64,000 nucleotides of DNA from Flavobacterium sp. 9. Its GTDB lineage: Bacteria; Bacteroidota; Bacteroidia; Flavobacteriales; Flavobacteriaceae. This document shows, in pieces, positions 54,645-63,953 of this stretch. A program made the translations under genes and the position numbers. Position 1 is the first letter of the stretch. Each line of letters begins with the position of its first letter. The notes beneath the pieces are model-generated. The model saw only the letters and a program-made list of their open reading frames with translations. It was not told the origin of the DNA and made no database searches. The DNA lies in the NCBI RefSeq assembly GCF_002754195.1, contig NZ_PEEU01000001.1, positions 5,766,001-5,830,000 on the forward strand, given 5' to 3'.

Positions 54645-54869
54645 GATATTTAAATTTAAATTGATCGATTCTTTTTAGTTTATAATTTTTAAACAAATCA
54701 AATTTAATATCAATAATGTATTTTTTTTTATAGAATTCAGTTTTGTAATTGTATAATTATCAGTCTTTTAATGTGTTTTACTTGGGATTACAAATTGAAC
54801 AGCAGAAATAAAGTTTAAATGTTATAAATCTCAATTTTAATTATGTAAGTGCTTGATTTGTAACTACTT

Positions 54870-54877
54870 TAAATTTG
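54870..54877 (+). promoter_or_regulatory. -7 box of the catalase gene
   Basis: TAAATTTG fits TAnnTTTG; a TTG lies 14 nt upstream, shorter than usual. Since a TTG start at 54875 would lie inside this box, translation must begin at ATG 54929. Confidence 0.5.
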
Positions 54878-54928
54878 CTTGGACATTACAAAACTGTACT
54901 TCATACACAAACATTAAAAGACGAGAAA

Positions 54929-57073
54929 ATGAAAAATTCAAAGAAAACAAATCCAGACCTTTCGGATGCTAAACAAAGAGATTTGGATGTTAATCGATCT
55001 AATGCTGAGAATCAATTTCTAACCACGGATCAAGGTTTAAAAATTAACGATAATAACAATTCATTAAAAGCGGGCGAGAGAGGACCTTCTTTATTAGAGG
55101 ACTTCATTTTAAGAGAAAAAATAACAAATTTTGATCACGAACGAATTCCAGAACGTATCGTTCATGCCAGAGGTTCTGCAGCGCATGGTCATTTTGAACT
55201 TTATAAAACAATGGAAAAATATACCAAAGCTGGTTTTTTGAACGATATTAAAATCAAAACGCCTGTTTTTGTTCGTTTCTCTACTGTTGCAGGTTCCAGA
55301 GGTTCTACAGATTTAGCACGTGATGTACGTGGTTTTGCTGTGAAATTTTACACACAGGAAGGTAATTTTGATTTGGTTGGAAACAATGTTCCCGTATTTT
55401 TTATTCAGGATGCGATGAAGTTTCCGGATTTGATTCACGCAGTAAAACCAGAACCACATCACGAAATGCCACAAGCAGCATCTGCGCATGATACCTTTTG
55501 GGATTTTATTTCGTTAATGCCGGAAACGATGCATATGATTATGTGGGTTATGAGTGACAGAGCGCTTCCAAGAAGTTTGAGAATGATGGAAGGGTTTGGT
55601 GTACATACCTTTAGATTTATAAATGATAAAAATGAATCCCATTTTGTAAAATTTCATTGGAAACCAAAATTAGGAACTCACGCCGTTGCCTGGGATGAAG
55701 CCCAAAAAATTTCAGGTAAAAATTCCGATTTTCACAGACAAGATTTGTGGGAAGCGATCGAATCAGGCAATTTTCCGGAGTGGGAACTGGGAGTTCAAAT
55801 AATCCCTGAAGCGGATGAACACAAATTTGATTTTGATCTTTTAGACCCTACCAAGTTGGTTCCTGAAGATTTAGTTCCCGTAACAATTGTTGGAAAGATG
55901 GTTTTGAATAAAAACCCGGATAATTTTTTTGCAGAAACAGAACAAGTTGCTTTTCATCCCGGACATATTGTTCCAGGAATTGATTTTAGTAACGATCCGT
56001 TGTTGCAAGGAAGATTATTTTCTTATACAGACACACAATTATCCAGATTAGGAAGCCCAAACTTTCACGAAATTCCAATTAACAGAACTGTTGCTCCAAT
56101 GCACAATAACCAACGTGATGGACATATGCGTCAGGAAATTGCTGTTGGCAGAGTGAGTTATCATCCTAATTCATTAGGCAACGGATGTCCTTTTCAGGCA
56201 AAAATTGATGAGGGAGGTTTTGCCAGTTTTAACGAACGAATAGATGCACACAAAGTGAGAGCAAGAAGCGAGAGTTTTTCAGATCATTTTAGTCAGGCTA
56301 AATTATTTTATAATAGTCAGACCCAGGTCGAGCAGGATCACATTGCGAATGCGCTGTCTTTTGAACTAGGAAAAGTTGAAACACCTGCAATTAGAGAAAG
56401 AATGTTAGGCTTATTATCCTTTGTTGATAGTGCTCTGACTGCTACGGTTGCAAAAGCATTAGGAATAAAAGTTCCCGTAGATATTCAAAAGCCAATTAAT
56501 CATGGAGTAGGTGCAGATGATGAGGGAAAACAGGAACCAACGGATAAAAAGCAAAGTATAGAAAGTTCTGATGCCTTGAGTATGTTGAAAAATGCAACAA
56601 TTTCAAACACTATTGCTACCAGACAAATTGCTTTTTTATGTGCCGAAGGTGTAAATGCAGCTTCTGTAAAGACGATGAAACAAGCATTGAAAAATGCCGG
56701 AGCTAAAGCAATAATTATTGCGCCACATTTAGGAACCATAGTCTCAGAAGAAGGACTGGAAATTCCCGTGGATCAAAGTTATCGTATTGCCTCTTCTGTA
56801 CTTTTTGATGGCGTTTTTATTCCCGGAGGAAAAGGAATTATTGCACTAAAAGACTTGAAAGAGGTACGAGAATTTATAAATGATTCTTATAACCATTGTA
56901 AGTTTATTGCAGCCGAGGCACAAGGAATTAAAGTACTGGAGGATAAAATAGAAAAAGTAAAGAAAGACAGCGGAATTATTACAAGCGAAAGCGTTGGAGA
57001 TAAATCTTTAAGCGTATCGTTTATAAAGGCTTTGGGAAGACATCGCTTTTGGGAAAGAGAAAAAATGTTGTAA
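54929..57073 (+). CDS. katE: Large-subunit (clade II) catalase, KatE type
   Basis: A 714-residue heme catalase from ATG 54929. The catalytic His is in [15 protein letters not shown], the Asn in [13 protein letters not shown], and the proximal heme Tyr in [14 protein letters not shown]. Residues from about 560 form the extra C-terminal DJ-1/PfpI-like domain ([39 protein letters not shown]) that marks the large clade. It removes H2O2 and belongs with the DNA-repair genes beside it as a stress set. A DUF6766 gene follows after 16 nt. Confidence 0.95.
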   Translation: MKNSKKTNPDLSDAKQRDLDVNRSNAENQFLTTDQGLKINDNNNSLKAGERGPSLLEDFILREKITNFDHERIPERIVHARGSAAHGHFELYKTMEKYTKAGFLNDIKIKTPVFVRFSTVAGSRGSTDLARDVRGFAVKFYTQEGNFDLVGNNVPVFFIQDAMKFPDLIHAVKPEPHHEMPQAASAHDTFWDFISLMPETMHMIMWVMSDRALPRSLRMMEGFGVHTFRFINDKNESHFVKFHWKPKLGTHAVAWDEAQKISGKNSDFHRQDLWEAIESGNFPEWELGVQIIPEADEHKFDFDLLDPTKLVPEDLVPVTIVGKMVLNKNPDNFFAETEQVAFHPGHIVPGIDFSNDPLLQGRLFSYTDTQLSRLGSPNFHEIPINRTVAPMHNNQRDGHMRQEIAVGRVSYHPNSLGNGCPFQAKIDEGGFASFNERIDAHKVRARSESFSDHFSQAKLFYNSQTQVEQDHIANALSFELGKVETPAIRERMLGLLSFVDSALTATVAKALGIKVPVDIQKPINHGVGADDEGKQEPTDKKQSIESSDALSMLKNATISNTIATRQIAFLCAEGVNAASVKTMKQALKNAGAKAIIIAPHLGTIVSEEGLEIPVDQSYRIASSVLFDGVFIPGGKGIIALKDLKEVREFINDSYNHCKFIAAEAQGIKVLEDKIEKVKKDSGIITSESVGDKSLSVSFIKALGRHRFWEREKML

Positions 57074-57089
57074 AGTCAGTATTCTAAAT

Positions 57090-57755
57090 ATGTTTCAAAT
57101 GAAAAAAATCATTTATCAAAACAGTTTGTCCATCGTATTTCTGTCATTATTTATTCTTGTTTTTGCAGGACAAATATACTTTGGGATACAAGAATACAAC
57201 AAAGAACTGGTTGATAATGGTTTTCATACTGTCGATTTTGTTGAATATTTAAGTACGGGACATTTTATCGAAGCAACTTTTGAGAATTGGGAAAGTGAAT
57301 TTTTGCAAATGGGTTTATTTGTTTGGTTTACTATTTTTCTCAGACAAAAAGGATCTTCAGAATCAAAAGGTTGTGATGGCAAAGAAGAAGTAGACAGAGA
57401 ACCAAATCCGAAGAAAAAAAATGCACCCTGGCCTGTTAAAAAAGGAGGGATTTGGCTAATGCTGTATCAAAATTCGCTGACCATTAGTTTACTTTTATTG
57501 TTTGTAATTTCTTTTGTACTTCATTTCTATGGAAGTCTAAAAGATGAAAACACAATGAATATTTTAGAAGGAAAACCGCCATTATCAGCCTTAAACTATT
57601 TAACCAATTCGCGATTATGGTTTGAATCTTTTCAGAATTGGCAAAGCGAATTTTTATCCGTATTTGCGATTATTATCTTATCTGTTTTTCTTCGTCAAAA
57701 GGGTTCATCACAATCTAAACCCGTTGATGCGCCACACGATGAAACAGGCGAGTAG
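57090..57755 (+). CDS. DUF6766 membrane protein with internal duplication
   Basis: A 221-residue protein made of two similar halves. Each has YQNSLS/TI..., two membrane helices, an ExxFENWESEFLQ/FQNWQSEFLS segment and the ending FLRQKGSS(E/Q)SK; a charged linker (EEVDREPNPKKKNAPWP) joins them. Homologues with this layout are common in soil Bacteroidota and Proteobacteria next to catalase and stress genes. Function unknown. The start could also be the ATG at 57099. Confidence 0.8.
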   Translation: MFQMKKIIYQNSLSIVFLSLFILVFAGQIYFGIQEYNKELVDNGFHTVDFVEYLSTGHFIEATFENWESEFLQMGLFVWFTIFLRQKGSSESKGCDGKEEVDREPNPKKKNAPWPVKKGGIWLMLYQNSLTISLLLLFVISFVLHFYGSLKDENTMNILEGKPPLSALNYLTNSRLWFESFQNWQSEFLSVFAIIILSVFLRQKGSSQSKPVDAPHDETGE

Positions 57756-57778
57756 AATTTAAAATAGTAGTATAAAAT

Positions 57779-57816
57779 AAAAAACCATTAGTAATGATTT
57801 ACTAATGGTTTTTTAT
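57779..57816. terminator. Bidirectional intrinsic terminator
   Basis: AAAACCATTAGTAA-TGA-TTTACTAATGGTTTT with A/T runs at both ends, between the convergent DUF6766 gene and the acidic-protein gene. Confidence 0.88.
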
Positions 57817-57828
57817 TTTCATGAAGAA

Positions 57829-58305
57829 TTAGAATTTCCGCGGATTATTAACCGGATCTACTTCTTCAAGATCCTGATCAATATCGAATTCCTGATCATA
57901 TTCATTTCTTTTCAGTTGATCTGTAGCAAAGCCGTCCATTTCGCGATCATTTTCGTCGTAATCTTCTTCAAGATCATCGTCAATATCATCAGGGTTAATA
58001 TCGTCCTCATCAATGTCATCGAGATCGTCTTCATCTTCATTCCAATCATCATCATCTCTTTCAAGAGAATTTGAGAATTGTTCGTCCAGATTATCTGGAT
58101 TATTTGTAATGTCACTGTTTTGATTTACAACTTGTTGTTCTTCCATTTTTTCCCTTTGATATTCGTCGACATAACTTTCGTTGTCTTCGGGATTGTAAGT
58201 ATTGGCAATGCCATTATTTTTGTCTGAATTGGATCTGATATCATCTTCCGGATGATAAAAATTACGGTCATCCCGACCGTAATTTCCATTGTTTCCTGTT
58301 ATCAT
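57829..58305 (-). CDS. Asp/Glu-rich low-complexity protein
   Basis: A 158-residue protein from ATG 58305 (an upstream ATG at 58323 is possible). The middle is a long run of Asp, Glu and Ile/Leu (segments such as DDDDWNEDEDDLDDIDEDD), which should be unfolded and strongly acidic. The ends are polar, with Asn and Arg. No domain was recognised. A 43-residue Lys-rich protein gene lies 18 nt upstream on the same strand, so the two oppositely charged proteins are probably coexpressed. Possible roles are a nucleic-acid mimic, a metal/ion buffer or a partner of the basic peptide; none is shown. Confidence 0.65.
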   Translation of the reverse strand: MITGNNGNYGRDDRNFYHPEDDIRSNSDKNNGIANTYNPEDNESYVDEYQREKMEEQQVVNQNSDITNNPDNLDEQFSNSLERDDDDWNEDEDDLDDIDEDDINPDDIDDDLEEDYDENDREMDGFATDQLKRNEYDQEFDIDQDLEEVDPVNNPRKF

Positions 58306-58323
58306 AATAAAATGATTAACCAC

Positions 58324-58455
58324 TTATTTTTTAGTCATCGACTTGTGACTGTCGTTAGACTTAGTGGTTTTTGAGCCAGTTCCTTTTGCATCAGATTTTT
58401 TGGCTGATGTTTTTGCACCTGTAGTGCTGCTGTTTTTTTGATTTGAAGTGTTCAT
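58324..58455 (-). CDS. Small Lys/Ser/Thr-rich basic protein, 43 residues
   Basis: ATG 58455 to TAA 58324. The peptide (MNTSNQKNSSTTGAKTSAKK..., ending SMTKK) is made largely of Lys, Ser, Thr and Ala/Gly with only two acidic residues and no hydrophobic core. Such short basic tails resemble histone-H1-like or DNA-coating peptides, or small stress proteins. It is immediately upstream of the acidic protein gene on the same strand. Confidence 0.55.
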   Translation of the reverse strand: MNTSNQKNSSTTGAKTSAKKSDAKGTGSKTTKSNDSHKSMTKK

Positions 58456-58610
58456 AATAGTTAATTTTTAATTAATAGATATAACTTTCTTTTTGTTCTA
58501 AGACTGAACCTGAAAGCTTTAATTCAAAATTAACTTTTAAATAAAAAACATGCTTATAAGATAATCATTGATAATTATATAATTATCAGTGTTTTAAGAT
58601 AAGTCTTCTA

Positions 58611-59383
58611 TGTTCTGTCGCATTTGGTAATAACTTTATCTTTATAATCTTAAACCCATCAAAAAATGAATACCAAAGGTCATTGTTATCCAAAGTCTAT
58701 TATTCTGCAGGCAATATATTTTAAGCTTAGGTTTACTTTAAGTTATCGAGATGTTGAATAAATAATCAAGATAAGGGGAGTGATTGTGGATCATGCTCCG
58801 ATTGAGCGTTGGGTTTATAAATTTACACCTTTCATTGAATCAGAGATGAAGAAGAGAAAGGTCAAAGTTGGGACAAGCTGGAGATTAGATGAGACCTATA
58901 TCAAAATAAAAGGCATTTGGTGTTATTTATATCGAGCATTAGATAAATTAGGCAATACGGTTGACTTTCTTTTGACCAGAAAAAGACAAAGAATGAGCGC
59001 TCAGTCTTTTCTAATTAAAGCAATTGATAATAATTGCCGGCCAAGAGTAATAAACATTGATAAAAGCGGTTCTAATGCAGCAGCGATCAAAGTCTATAAC
59101 AAGCCTTCGTTCACAAAGATTAAAATCCGGCAGTGTAAATATCTCAACAATATTGTCGAACAGGACCATCGATTTATAAAATGGCGTATACAAAACGGAT
59201 TAGGTTTTAAAAGTTTTGAATTGGCAAGACGAACATTAAGTGGAATTGAAGTGGTGCATATGCTTAGAAAGAATCAGATGATCAGACCAGGGATATCCAT
59301 GTTTAAATCATTCTGTAAATTGGCGAGTTAATTTTTAAATTACTTAAATTCTTATATTCGATTCTGACAGATGCGACAGAACC
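58611..59383 (+). mobile_element. IS6-family element, copy 2 (decayed)
   Basis: A 773-bp element, about 90 percent like copy 1 by eye, in the same orientation. The left end TGTTCTGTCGCATTT has changed bases compared with GGTTCTGTCGCATCT at the right end (inverted, ending 59383). With copy 1 it brackets a 9.2-kb segment. Confidence 0.87.
58666..59331 (+). pseudogene. IS6-family transposase with early stop codon
   Basis: The ATG at 58666 opens the frame MNTKGHCYPKSIIL; at codon 32 (58759-58761) GAG of copy 1 is TAA. The remainder from GTG 58780 is open for 183 residues with all DDE residues (WRLDETYIKIKG, NIDKSGSN, IVEQDHRFIKWR). The N-terminal part is separated, so the transposase is probably dead. 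Confidence 0.8.
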
Positions 59384-59385
59384 TT

Positions 59386-59523
59386 ATAATTTTCTTAATA
59401 TATAAAGCCTACAAGGGGCATTTAATTTGGTCGACAATTAAAAACGAAATTTTGTTTTTAATTTTGACAGGACTATTAATGACTATTTTTTATTTTGTAA
59501 ATGCTTATAGTGATACATCATAG
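59386..59523 (+). pseudogene. C-terminal membrane-protein fragment cut by the IS6 copy
   Basis: Starting at the IS end, a frame without ATG near its beginning reads IFLIYKAYKGHLIWSTIKN, then a membrane helix (EILFLILTGLLMTIFYFV) and stops at TAG 59521. It looks like the tail of a gene interrupted by the IS. The following 295 nt up to 59818 hold nothing recognisable. Confidence 0.5.
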
Positions 59524-59818
59524 AAGGAGGGTTAGTTCATGAAATTCTATGATTTTAATAAAAAAAAAGGATGTGGTACGGAAAACCGTAAGAATATCTC
59601 TGTATAGTTTAATACATTTGAAATTATAAGTGATAAATATCACTATATTATAGATAGGAAAAACACCAGATTAAAATTGAAATTGGCTGAAATCGATTGC
59701 CAATGAAGCGAGCTAGCTTTTACTCTCTATGCAACTTTTCGATATAATTTGTTTTTACTATTTTCTATTTATCATATAATATAAATTTTAAATTACTATA
59801 AACCCCTAAAAAAAACTT

Positions 59819-61297
59819 ATGAAAAGAATACTTTTAAGTATCGTCTTGTTATCTTCTGTTTATTTATCTGCCCAAGAAACTGTTATTATTGATAAAAAGT
59901 TTGGGGAAAAAGATCTTCCGGTAAGTTTCGAATATCTTCCTATTTCTCAAAAATTTGTTTTTTTTAGTGGTGAAAAAATTACCATGACAGGTTCTTCATT
60001 TACAACAACTGCATCAGCATTTGATGGAAATGGGAAAGAATCTAAATTATTCGAAAACCAAAAGTATTTTAGTTGTTCCTATTCAAGTACTGAGAATTCA
60101 TTTATGAATATTGATATTGAAAAGTCAATTTGGACCTACAACTATAAGATTTATATTAAGGATCAAATTGTAGAGATGGGTTCTGAAAAAATTAAAGATA
60201 TGAGTTTTAGTTATTTTGGAAATATCATTAATGATGTAGCTATAGCCAAAAGTCAAGGTGGTCGTGGAACGATTGATGGGGCATTTAACGATTTTTATCT
60301 TTTAGGTTTCTCAAACCAGAAGAAAAAAGATAAGGTGGATTTTGAAAAAGATGATGTTTTTTTAGAAGTAATTGAATTTAAAACCGGTTCTAGAAATAGA
60401 TTTCAAATAGAGAAGCCTGATTTAACAGCACTAAAAGGTGATTCTTTTGCTAAAACAGAACACAAAGTAACCTTTACGTGCAGATTAAATGGCAATGATA
60501 ATTTTGATTTAATAACAAAATCAATCTCGAACGATTTTCAAACAGTCATAATTTATAAAACAACATACGATTTTGCAGGAAAAAAAATAAAGATGATTCC
60601 TTTTACTCTTAAAATTGAAAATAATTTTTTTGTAACGTCTAATAATGGCGGTGGGCCACAAATATCAACTGCTAATGGAGGTACTAAACTTGATGGTTTG
60701 TCTATTAATAATTATTTTGAAGATAGAAAAAATGGTGATTTGTACGTGTTTGGAATTTTTAGCGATAAATCACAAAAAAAGATTGGTGGTAGCATCCATC
60801 CTAATGGATATTACGTGTTTAAGTTTGATAAGGATGGAAATAAATTATGGGAATCCATTAATAATATAGACGGTAAAGATTTTCTTGAACGAATTGATTA
60901 TGCTCCAGGACTTGATGTTCGATTAGCAGAGTATAAAGAAAATCTTGTTTTTTCTGTTTCAGTTAATGATTTCACTGAATTTACAAATGCTGCAATTGTA
61001 GATAAAACCAATGGTTCTATCTTAAAAAGTAGTTTTTTAGAATATAATAACAATACGGCGCATGAAAAATTTAGTGCTTTTATTAATAATACTTACGATT
61101 ATAAAGAGCTAAGAAATAAGTCTTTTTCGCCAAATGCATTCGCTGCAATGACATTAAATGACAGTTTATTTAAGTATTTAAAAGGTATTCCTGAAGGTGA
61201 TAAAAGATTACATTTTAGTACATTGTTTTCTAATCAGGGAATTTGGCTGGTAGAAACAAATAATAAAGATTATTATAAAGTTCTTTTATTCAAATAA
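59819..61297 (+). CDS. Secreted protein of unknown function
   Basis: A 492-residue protein with a signal peptide (ILLSIVLLSSVYLSAQ, cut after SAQ). The mature part is beta-rich, with repeated segments of the type YVFKFDKDGNKLWES and YLFGIFSDKSQKK, which recall beta-propeller or outer-membrane 'tracking' proteins of Bacteroidota. There is no C-terminal type-IX sorting domain, so periplasmic or lipoprotein-free location is likely. No family name can be given with confidence. It is monocistronic with its own terminator. Confidence 0.75.
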   Translation: MKRILLSIVLLSSVYLSAQETVIIDKKFGEKDLPVSFEYLPISQKFVFFSGEKITMTGSSFTTTASAFDGNGKESKLFENQKYFSCSYSSTENSFMNIDIEKSIWTYNYKIYIKDQIVEMGSEKIKDMSFSYFGNIINDVAIAKSQGGRGTIDGAFNDFYLLGFSNQKKKDKVDFEKDDVFLEVIEFKTGSRNRFQIEKPDLTALKGDSFAKTEHKVTFTCRLNGNDNFDLITKSISNDFQTVIIYKTTYDFAGKKIKMIPFTLKIENNFFVTSNNGGGPQISTANGGTKLDGLSINNYFEDRKNGDLYVFGIFSDKSQKKIGGSIHPNGYYVFKFDKDGNKLWESINNIDGKDFLERIDYAPGLDVRLAEYKENLVFSVSVNDFTEFTNAAIVDKTNGSILKSSFLEYNNNTAHEKFSAFINNTYDYKELRNKSFSPNAFAAMTLNDSLFKYLKGIPEGDKRLHFSTLFSNQGIWLVETNNKDYYKVLLFK

Positions 61298-61323
61298 AAA
61301 AAAGATCCAAATTAGACAACTTG

Positions 61324-61353
61324 GTCGGAAGAAAAATCTTCCGACTTTTTTTT
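61324..61353 (+). terminator. Intrinsic terminator
   Basis: GTCGGAAG-AAAAAT-CTTCCGAC followed by eight T, 26 nt after the secreted-protein gene. The next 300 nt up to 61655 contain nothing recognisable. Confidence 0.9.
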
Positions 61354-61655
61354 GTTCTTTCCGAAAGCTAGCATTCAATTTGTATTCTGCTTGTACCTTA
61401 AACCCATTTTGAATTACTTAAAAATGGAAATTTAATTTCTGGAAGTGAAATTCGCAATATTGAATTTTCTAAACTTATGATCAATTTAATAATGGACTTG
61501 TTTTGTTTTAAATATCATTTGTTAGTATGAGGGGAAAGAATGTCGGCGATAATATATTCCGTCAACTTAGAAGATGTTTATAATCTATAAGATGTATTGA
61601 TGAAAAACGAAAACAAAAAATTAGCTAATATATTGATTAATATTTTTTAAATAAA

Positions 61656-61689
61656 AAATGGCTCCAATTGTCTTCAATTGGAGCCATTT
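61656..61689 (+). terminator. Intrinsic terminator, GGCTCC stem
   Basis: AAATGGCTCCAATTG-TCTT-CAATTGGAGCCATTT, 15 perfect pairs, partner of the hairpin at 47361 with compensatory changes. No gene directly upstream ends here, so it may be part of the repeat element. Confidence 0.8.
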
Positions 61690-61870
61690 GGCTGTAGTGA
61701 ACTCGACTGGACAAATTTCTATACATTTTATGGAAGATTTGAAGAGATTGGCATATCACATTTAATGTCTGTCTCTTATTGGCTTTATGAATTTGATTTG
61801 CATGTCCTGTCGGCGATAGATAGAAAATTGAGCAAGAAACGGATTTTTAATAAGAGGAACAGCATATAAA
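61690..61870 (+). repeat. Post-terminator repeat element, copy at 61.7 kb
   Basis: TGGCTGTAGTGAACTCGACTGG ... GAATTTGATTTGCATGTCCTG follows the hairpin as at 47398. It runs into the promoter region of the second DUF1203 gene, where a TAAATTTG box lies at 61867-61874. Confidence 0.65.
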
Positions 61871-61898
61871 TTTGTTTTGATTTTAAAATATAAAAAAC

Positions 61899-62378
61899 AT
61901 GAAAAAATTTAAAATTGTTCCGTTGTCTAAAGAGTTTGTAAGCCAAATTCGGAAAACAAATATTGATAATTTTGGTAATCAGGTTTACGAGCAATTGGCA
62001 ACGGGAAAAGGACCATGTAGAATTTCGTTGAAACCATTTAATGTCGGTCAGGATATTCGTTTGGTTTTTGCTTATAGTCCGTTTTCAGAAAACAATGCTT
62101 TTAATCAATCCGGACCTATATTTATTCACAAAAACGAAGTAGAGCAATATTCGGATATTTACAATTTTCCCACAGAATTAAAAGCAGATAAAGAAAATTT
62201 TCCTTTATCGCTAATTGGCTACAGCAAAGCACAAAAAATGATTTTTACTAAATTAGTTGGTGATCATGATATCGATTTACTAATCGCTGAAATTTTTGAA
62301 ACAAAAAGCGATGTTGAATATCTTCACGCAAGAAATTCAGAAGCTTGTTGTTTTATTTGTAAAATCGAGAGGGTGTAG
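61899..62378 (+). CDS. DUF1203 protein (copy 2)
   Basis: A 159-residue near-twin of the gene at 32706; about ten residues differ (for example Ala to Val near residue 15, Asp to Asn in LKPFNVG, Lys to Ser in FETKSDV). All conserved family points (GPCRISLKPF, NQSGPIFIHKNEVEQY, the C-terminal CCFICKIERV) are present, so both copies may be functional. The 150 nt upstream are also duplicated. Which copy is ancestral cannot be told, but this one keeps the longer upstream element. Confidence 0.85.
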   Translation: MKKFKIVPLSKEFVSQIRKTNIDNFGNQVYEQLATGKGPCRISLKPFNVGQDIRLVFAYSPFSENNAFNQSGPIFIHKNEVEQYSDIYNFPTELKADKENFPLSLIGYSKAQKMIFTKLVGDHDIDLLIAEIFETKSDVEYLHARNSEACCFICKIERV

Positions 62379-62487
62379 TTATGTACTTTCAAAAATTGAA
62401 ATAATTGTAACAATCAGCAAAATTTGTAGTCTTTGATACTAATTATTTGCATTTCACCAGAATCAAAACTAACTAATTCACTATAAT

Positions 62488-63756
62488 ATGAATAATATCG
62501 TTCACACTTTCCTGACGTTTTTTATTGTCTTTAGTTTACACTGTAGTATTGTTAATGGACAAGAAACCAAACAAACTAAAAATGCTTTGGCGTTCGTCAA
62601 TGCCACTATATATGTTTCACCAACCAATCCGGCAATTCTTGACGGAATCGTAGTTATTGAGAATGATAAAATAATTGCAGTTGGTAAAAAGAACGTGGTA
62701 AAACTACCAAAGAACGCTAAACTAATTGACTGCAAGGGTTTAACAATTACAGCGGGATTCTGGAATAGTCACGTCCATTTTACCGATCCAAAAATTGCCA
62801 ATGCGCCAAGTTTAAGTAATAGTGAATTATCCGCCTACCTTGAACAATTTCTAATCAAATATGGGTTTACTTATGCCTTCGATATAGGTTCATTTCCAGA
62901 GAACACAAATAACATAAGACAACGTATTAACAGTGGTTCCATTTCAGGTCCTCTCATCCTGACTACTGGCCTTCCACTTACGGCTGAGGATGGTACTCCT
63001 TTCTATGTGAAAGCAATGAATATAAAATTGCCGGAACTGACTTCTATAGATGTCGCTGCAAAAATCGTAAACCAAAATATTGCCGATGGTTTAGATGGAA
63101 TAAAAATATTTGCAGGATCTCCTATGGGACCCGGCAAGGCCGAAAAGATGATGCCTGTAGAAATAGCGAAAGCTGTTATCATTACTGCCCATAAAAAAGG
63201 CAAACTCGTCTTTGCACATCCTTCTGTAAATGACGGGATTTTAGTTTCATTAGAATCCGGTATCGATATACTGGCGCACACCACTCCTGATGGCGGTCTG
63301 CCTTGGGATAGACAAATGATTCAACAAATGGTTAAAAAGAATTTATATCTAATTCCAACATTAAAACTTTGGAAATGGAGTTTACTTAATAACAATCAAT
63401 CTCCACAACAAATTGAAGATTTTGTTTCTATCGCTATCAGACAAGTAAAAGATTTTAATGAAGCAGGAGGGAATCTTTTATTTGGAACAGACATTGGTTT
63501 CATGGATGATTTTGATCCAACAGATGAGTATGTTTATTTGCAAAAGGCAGGACTTGATTTCCGACAGATTCTGGCAATGCTTACTACAACACCTTCAGAA
63601 AAATATGGTTTTTCAAAGCAATATGGCAGACTTGCTGTTGGCATGACTGCAGATATGGTGGTTTTTAAGGGAAATCCAGAACTAGACATCAGAACTTTGT
63701 CGGATGTAAAATATACGGTTAGAAAGGGTGAAATTATATATACAAAAACAGATTGA
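62488..63756 (+). CDS. Secreted metal-dependent amidohydrolase
   Basis: A 422-residue exported enzyme (signal peptide FLTFFIVFSLHCSIVNGQ). It has the amidohydrolase TIM-barrel metal site: HxH in WNSHVHF near residue 96, Lys in DGIKIF, His in LVFAHPS and ILAHTTPDGG, and Asp in FGTDIGF near 335. The end (LTTTPSEKYGFSKQYGRLAV, GMTADMVVF) forms the small beta domain typical of imidazolonepropionase-like secreted hydrolases. Substrate is probably a peptide-like or cyclic amide, not determinable here. Confidence 0.88.
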   Translation: MNNIVHTFLTFFIVFSLHCSIVNGQETKQTKNALAFVNATIYVSPTNPAILDGIVVIENDKIIAVGKKNVVKLPKNAKLIDCKGLTITAGFWNSHVHFTDPKIANAPSLSNSELSAYLEQFLIKYGFTYAFDIGSFPENTNNIRQRINSGSISGPLILTTGLPLTAEDGTPFYVKAMNIKLPELTSIDVAAKIVNQNIADGLDGIKIFAGSPMGPGKAEKMMPVEIAKAVIITAHKKGKLVFAHPSVNDGILVSLESGIDILAHTTPDGGLPWDRQMIQQMVKKNLYLIPTLKLWKWSLLNNNQSPQQIEDFVSIAIRQVKDFNEAGGNLLFGTDIGFMDDFDPTDEYVYLQKAGLDFRQILAMLTTTPSEKYGFSKQYGRLAVGMTADMVVFKGNPELDIRTLSDVKYTVRKGEIIYTKTD

Positions 63757-63787
63757 TTATAAAATTATAAGAAGCACTTGTTTAAAA

Positions 63788-63858
63788 TGGCGCAAAGTCA
63801 GTCCCGAAGGCTTTCGGGATTGCGCAGCGTAAATAAGAACACTTCGGAGAGCGGGGGA
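63788..63858. repeat. Dispersed hairpin repeat, inverted copy at 63.8 kb
   Basis: GGCGCAAAGTCAGTCCCGAAGG...CGGGATTGCGCAGCG...AACACTTCGGAGAGCGGGGG is the reverse complement of the family consensus seen at 33248, 36815 and 44958, here with an extra inner CCCGAAGG-CTTTCGGG stem. Confidence 0.7.
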
Positions 63859-63953
63859 TTATAAGCAAAAAAAAGCTCCGGATTTCTCTGAAGCTTTTGC
63901 TTTTTACCACTTAGTAATTTAGTTATGTTCTGTTTTTGTGAGGTTACAATTGT

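Noticed and set aside
57805..58074. Ile-rich 89-codon ORF opposite the acidic protein
   Set aside because: Antisense image of GAT/GAA-rich codons; no start context and an odd composition.
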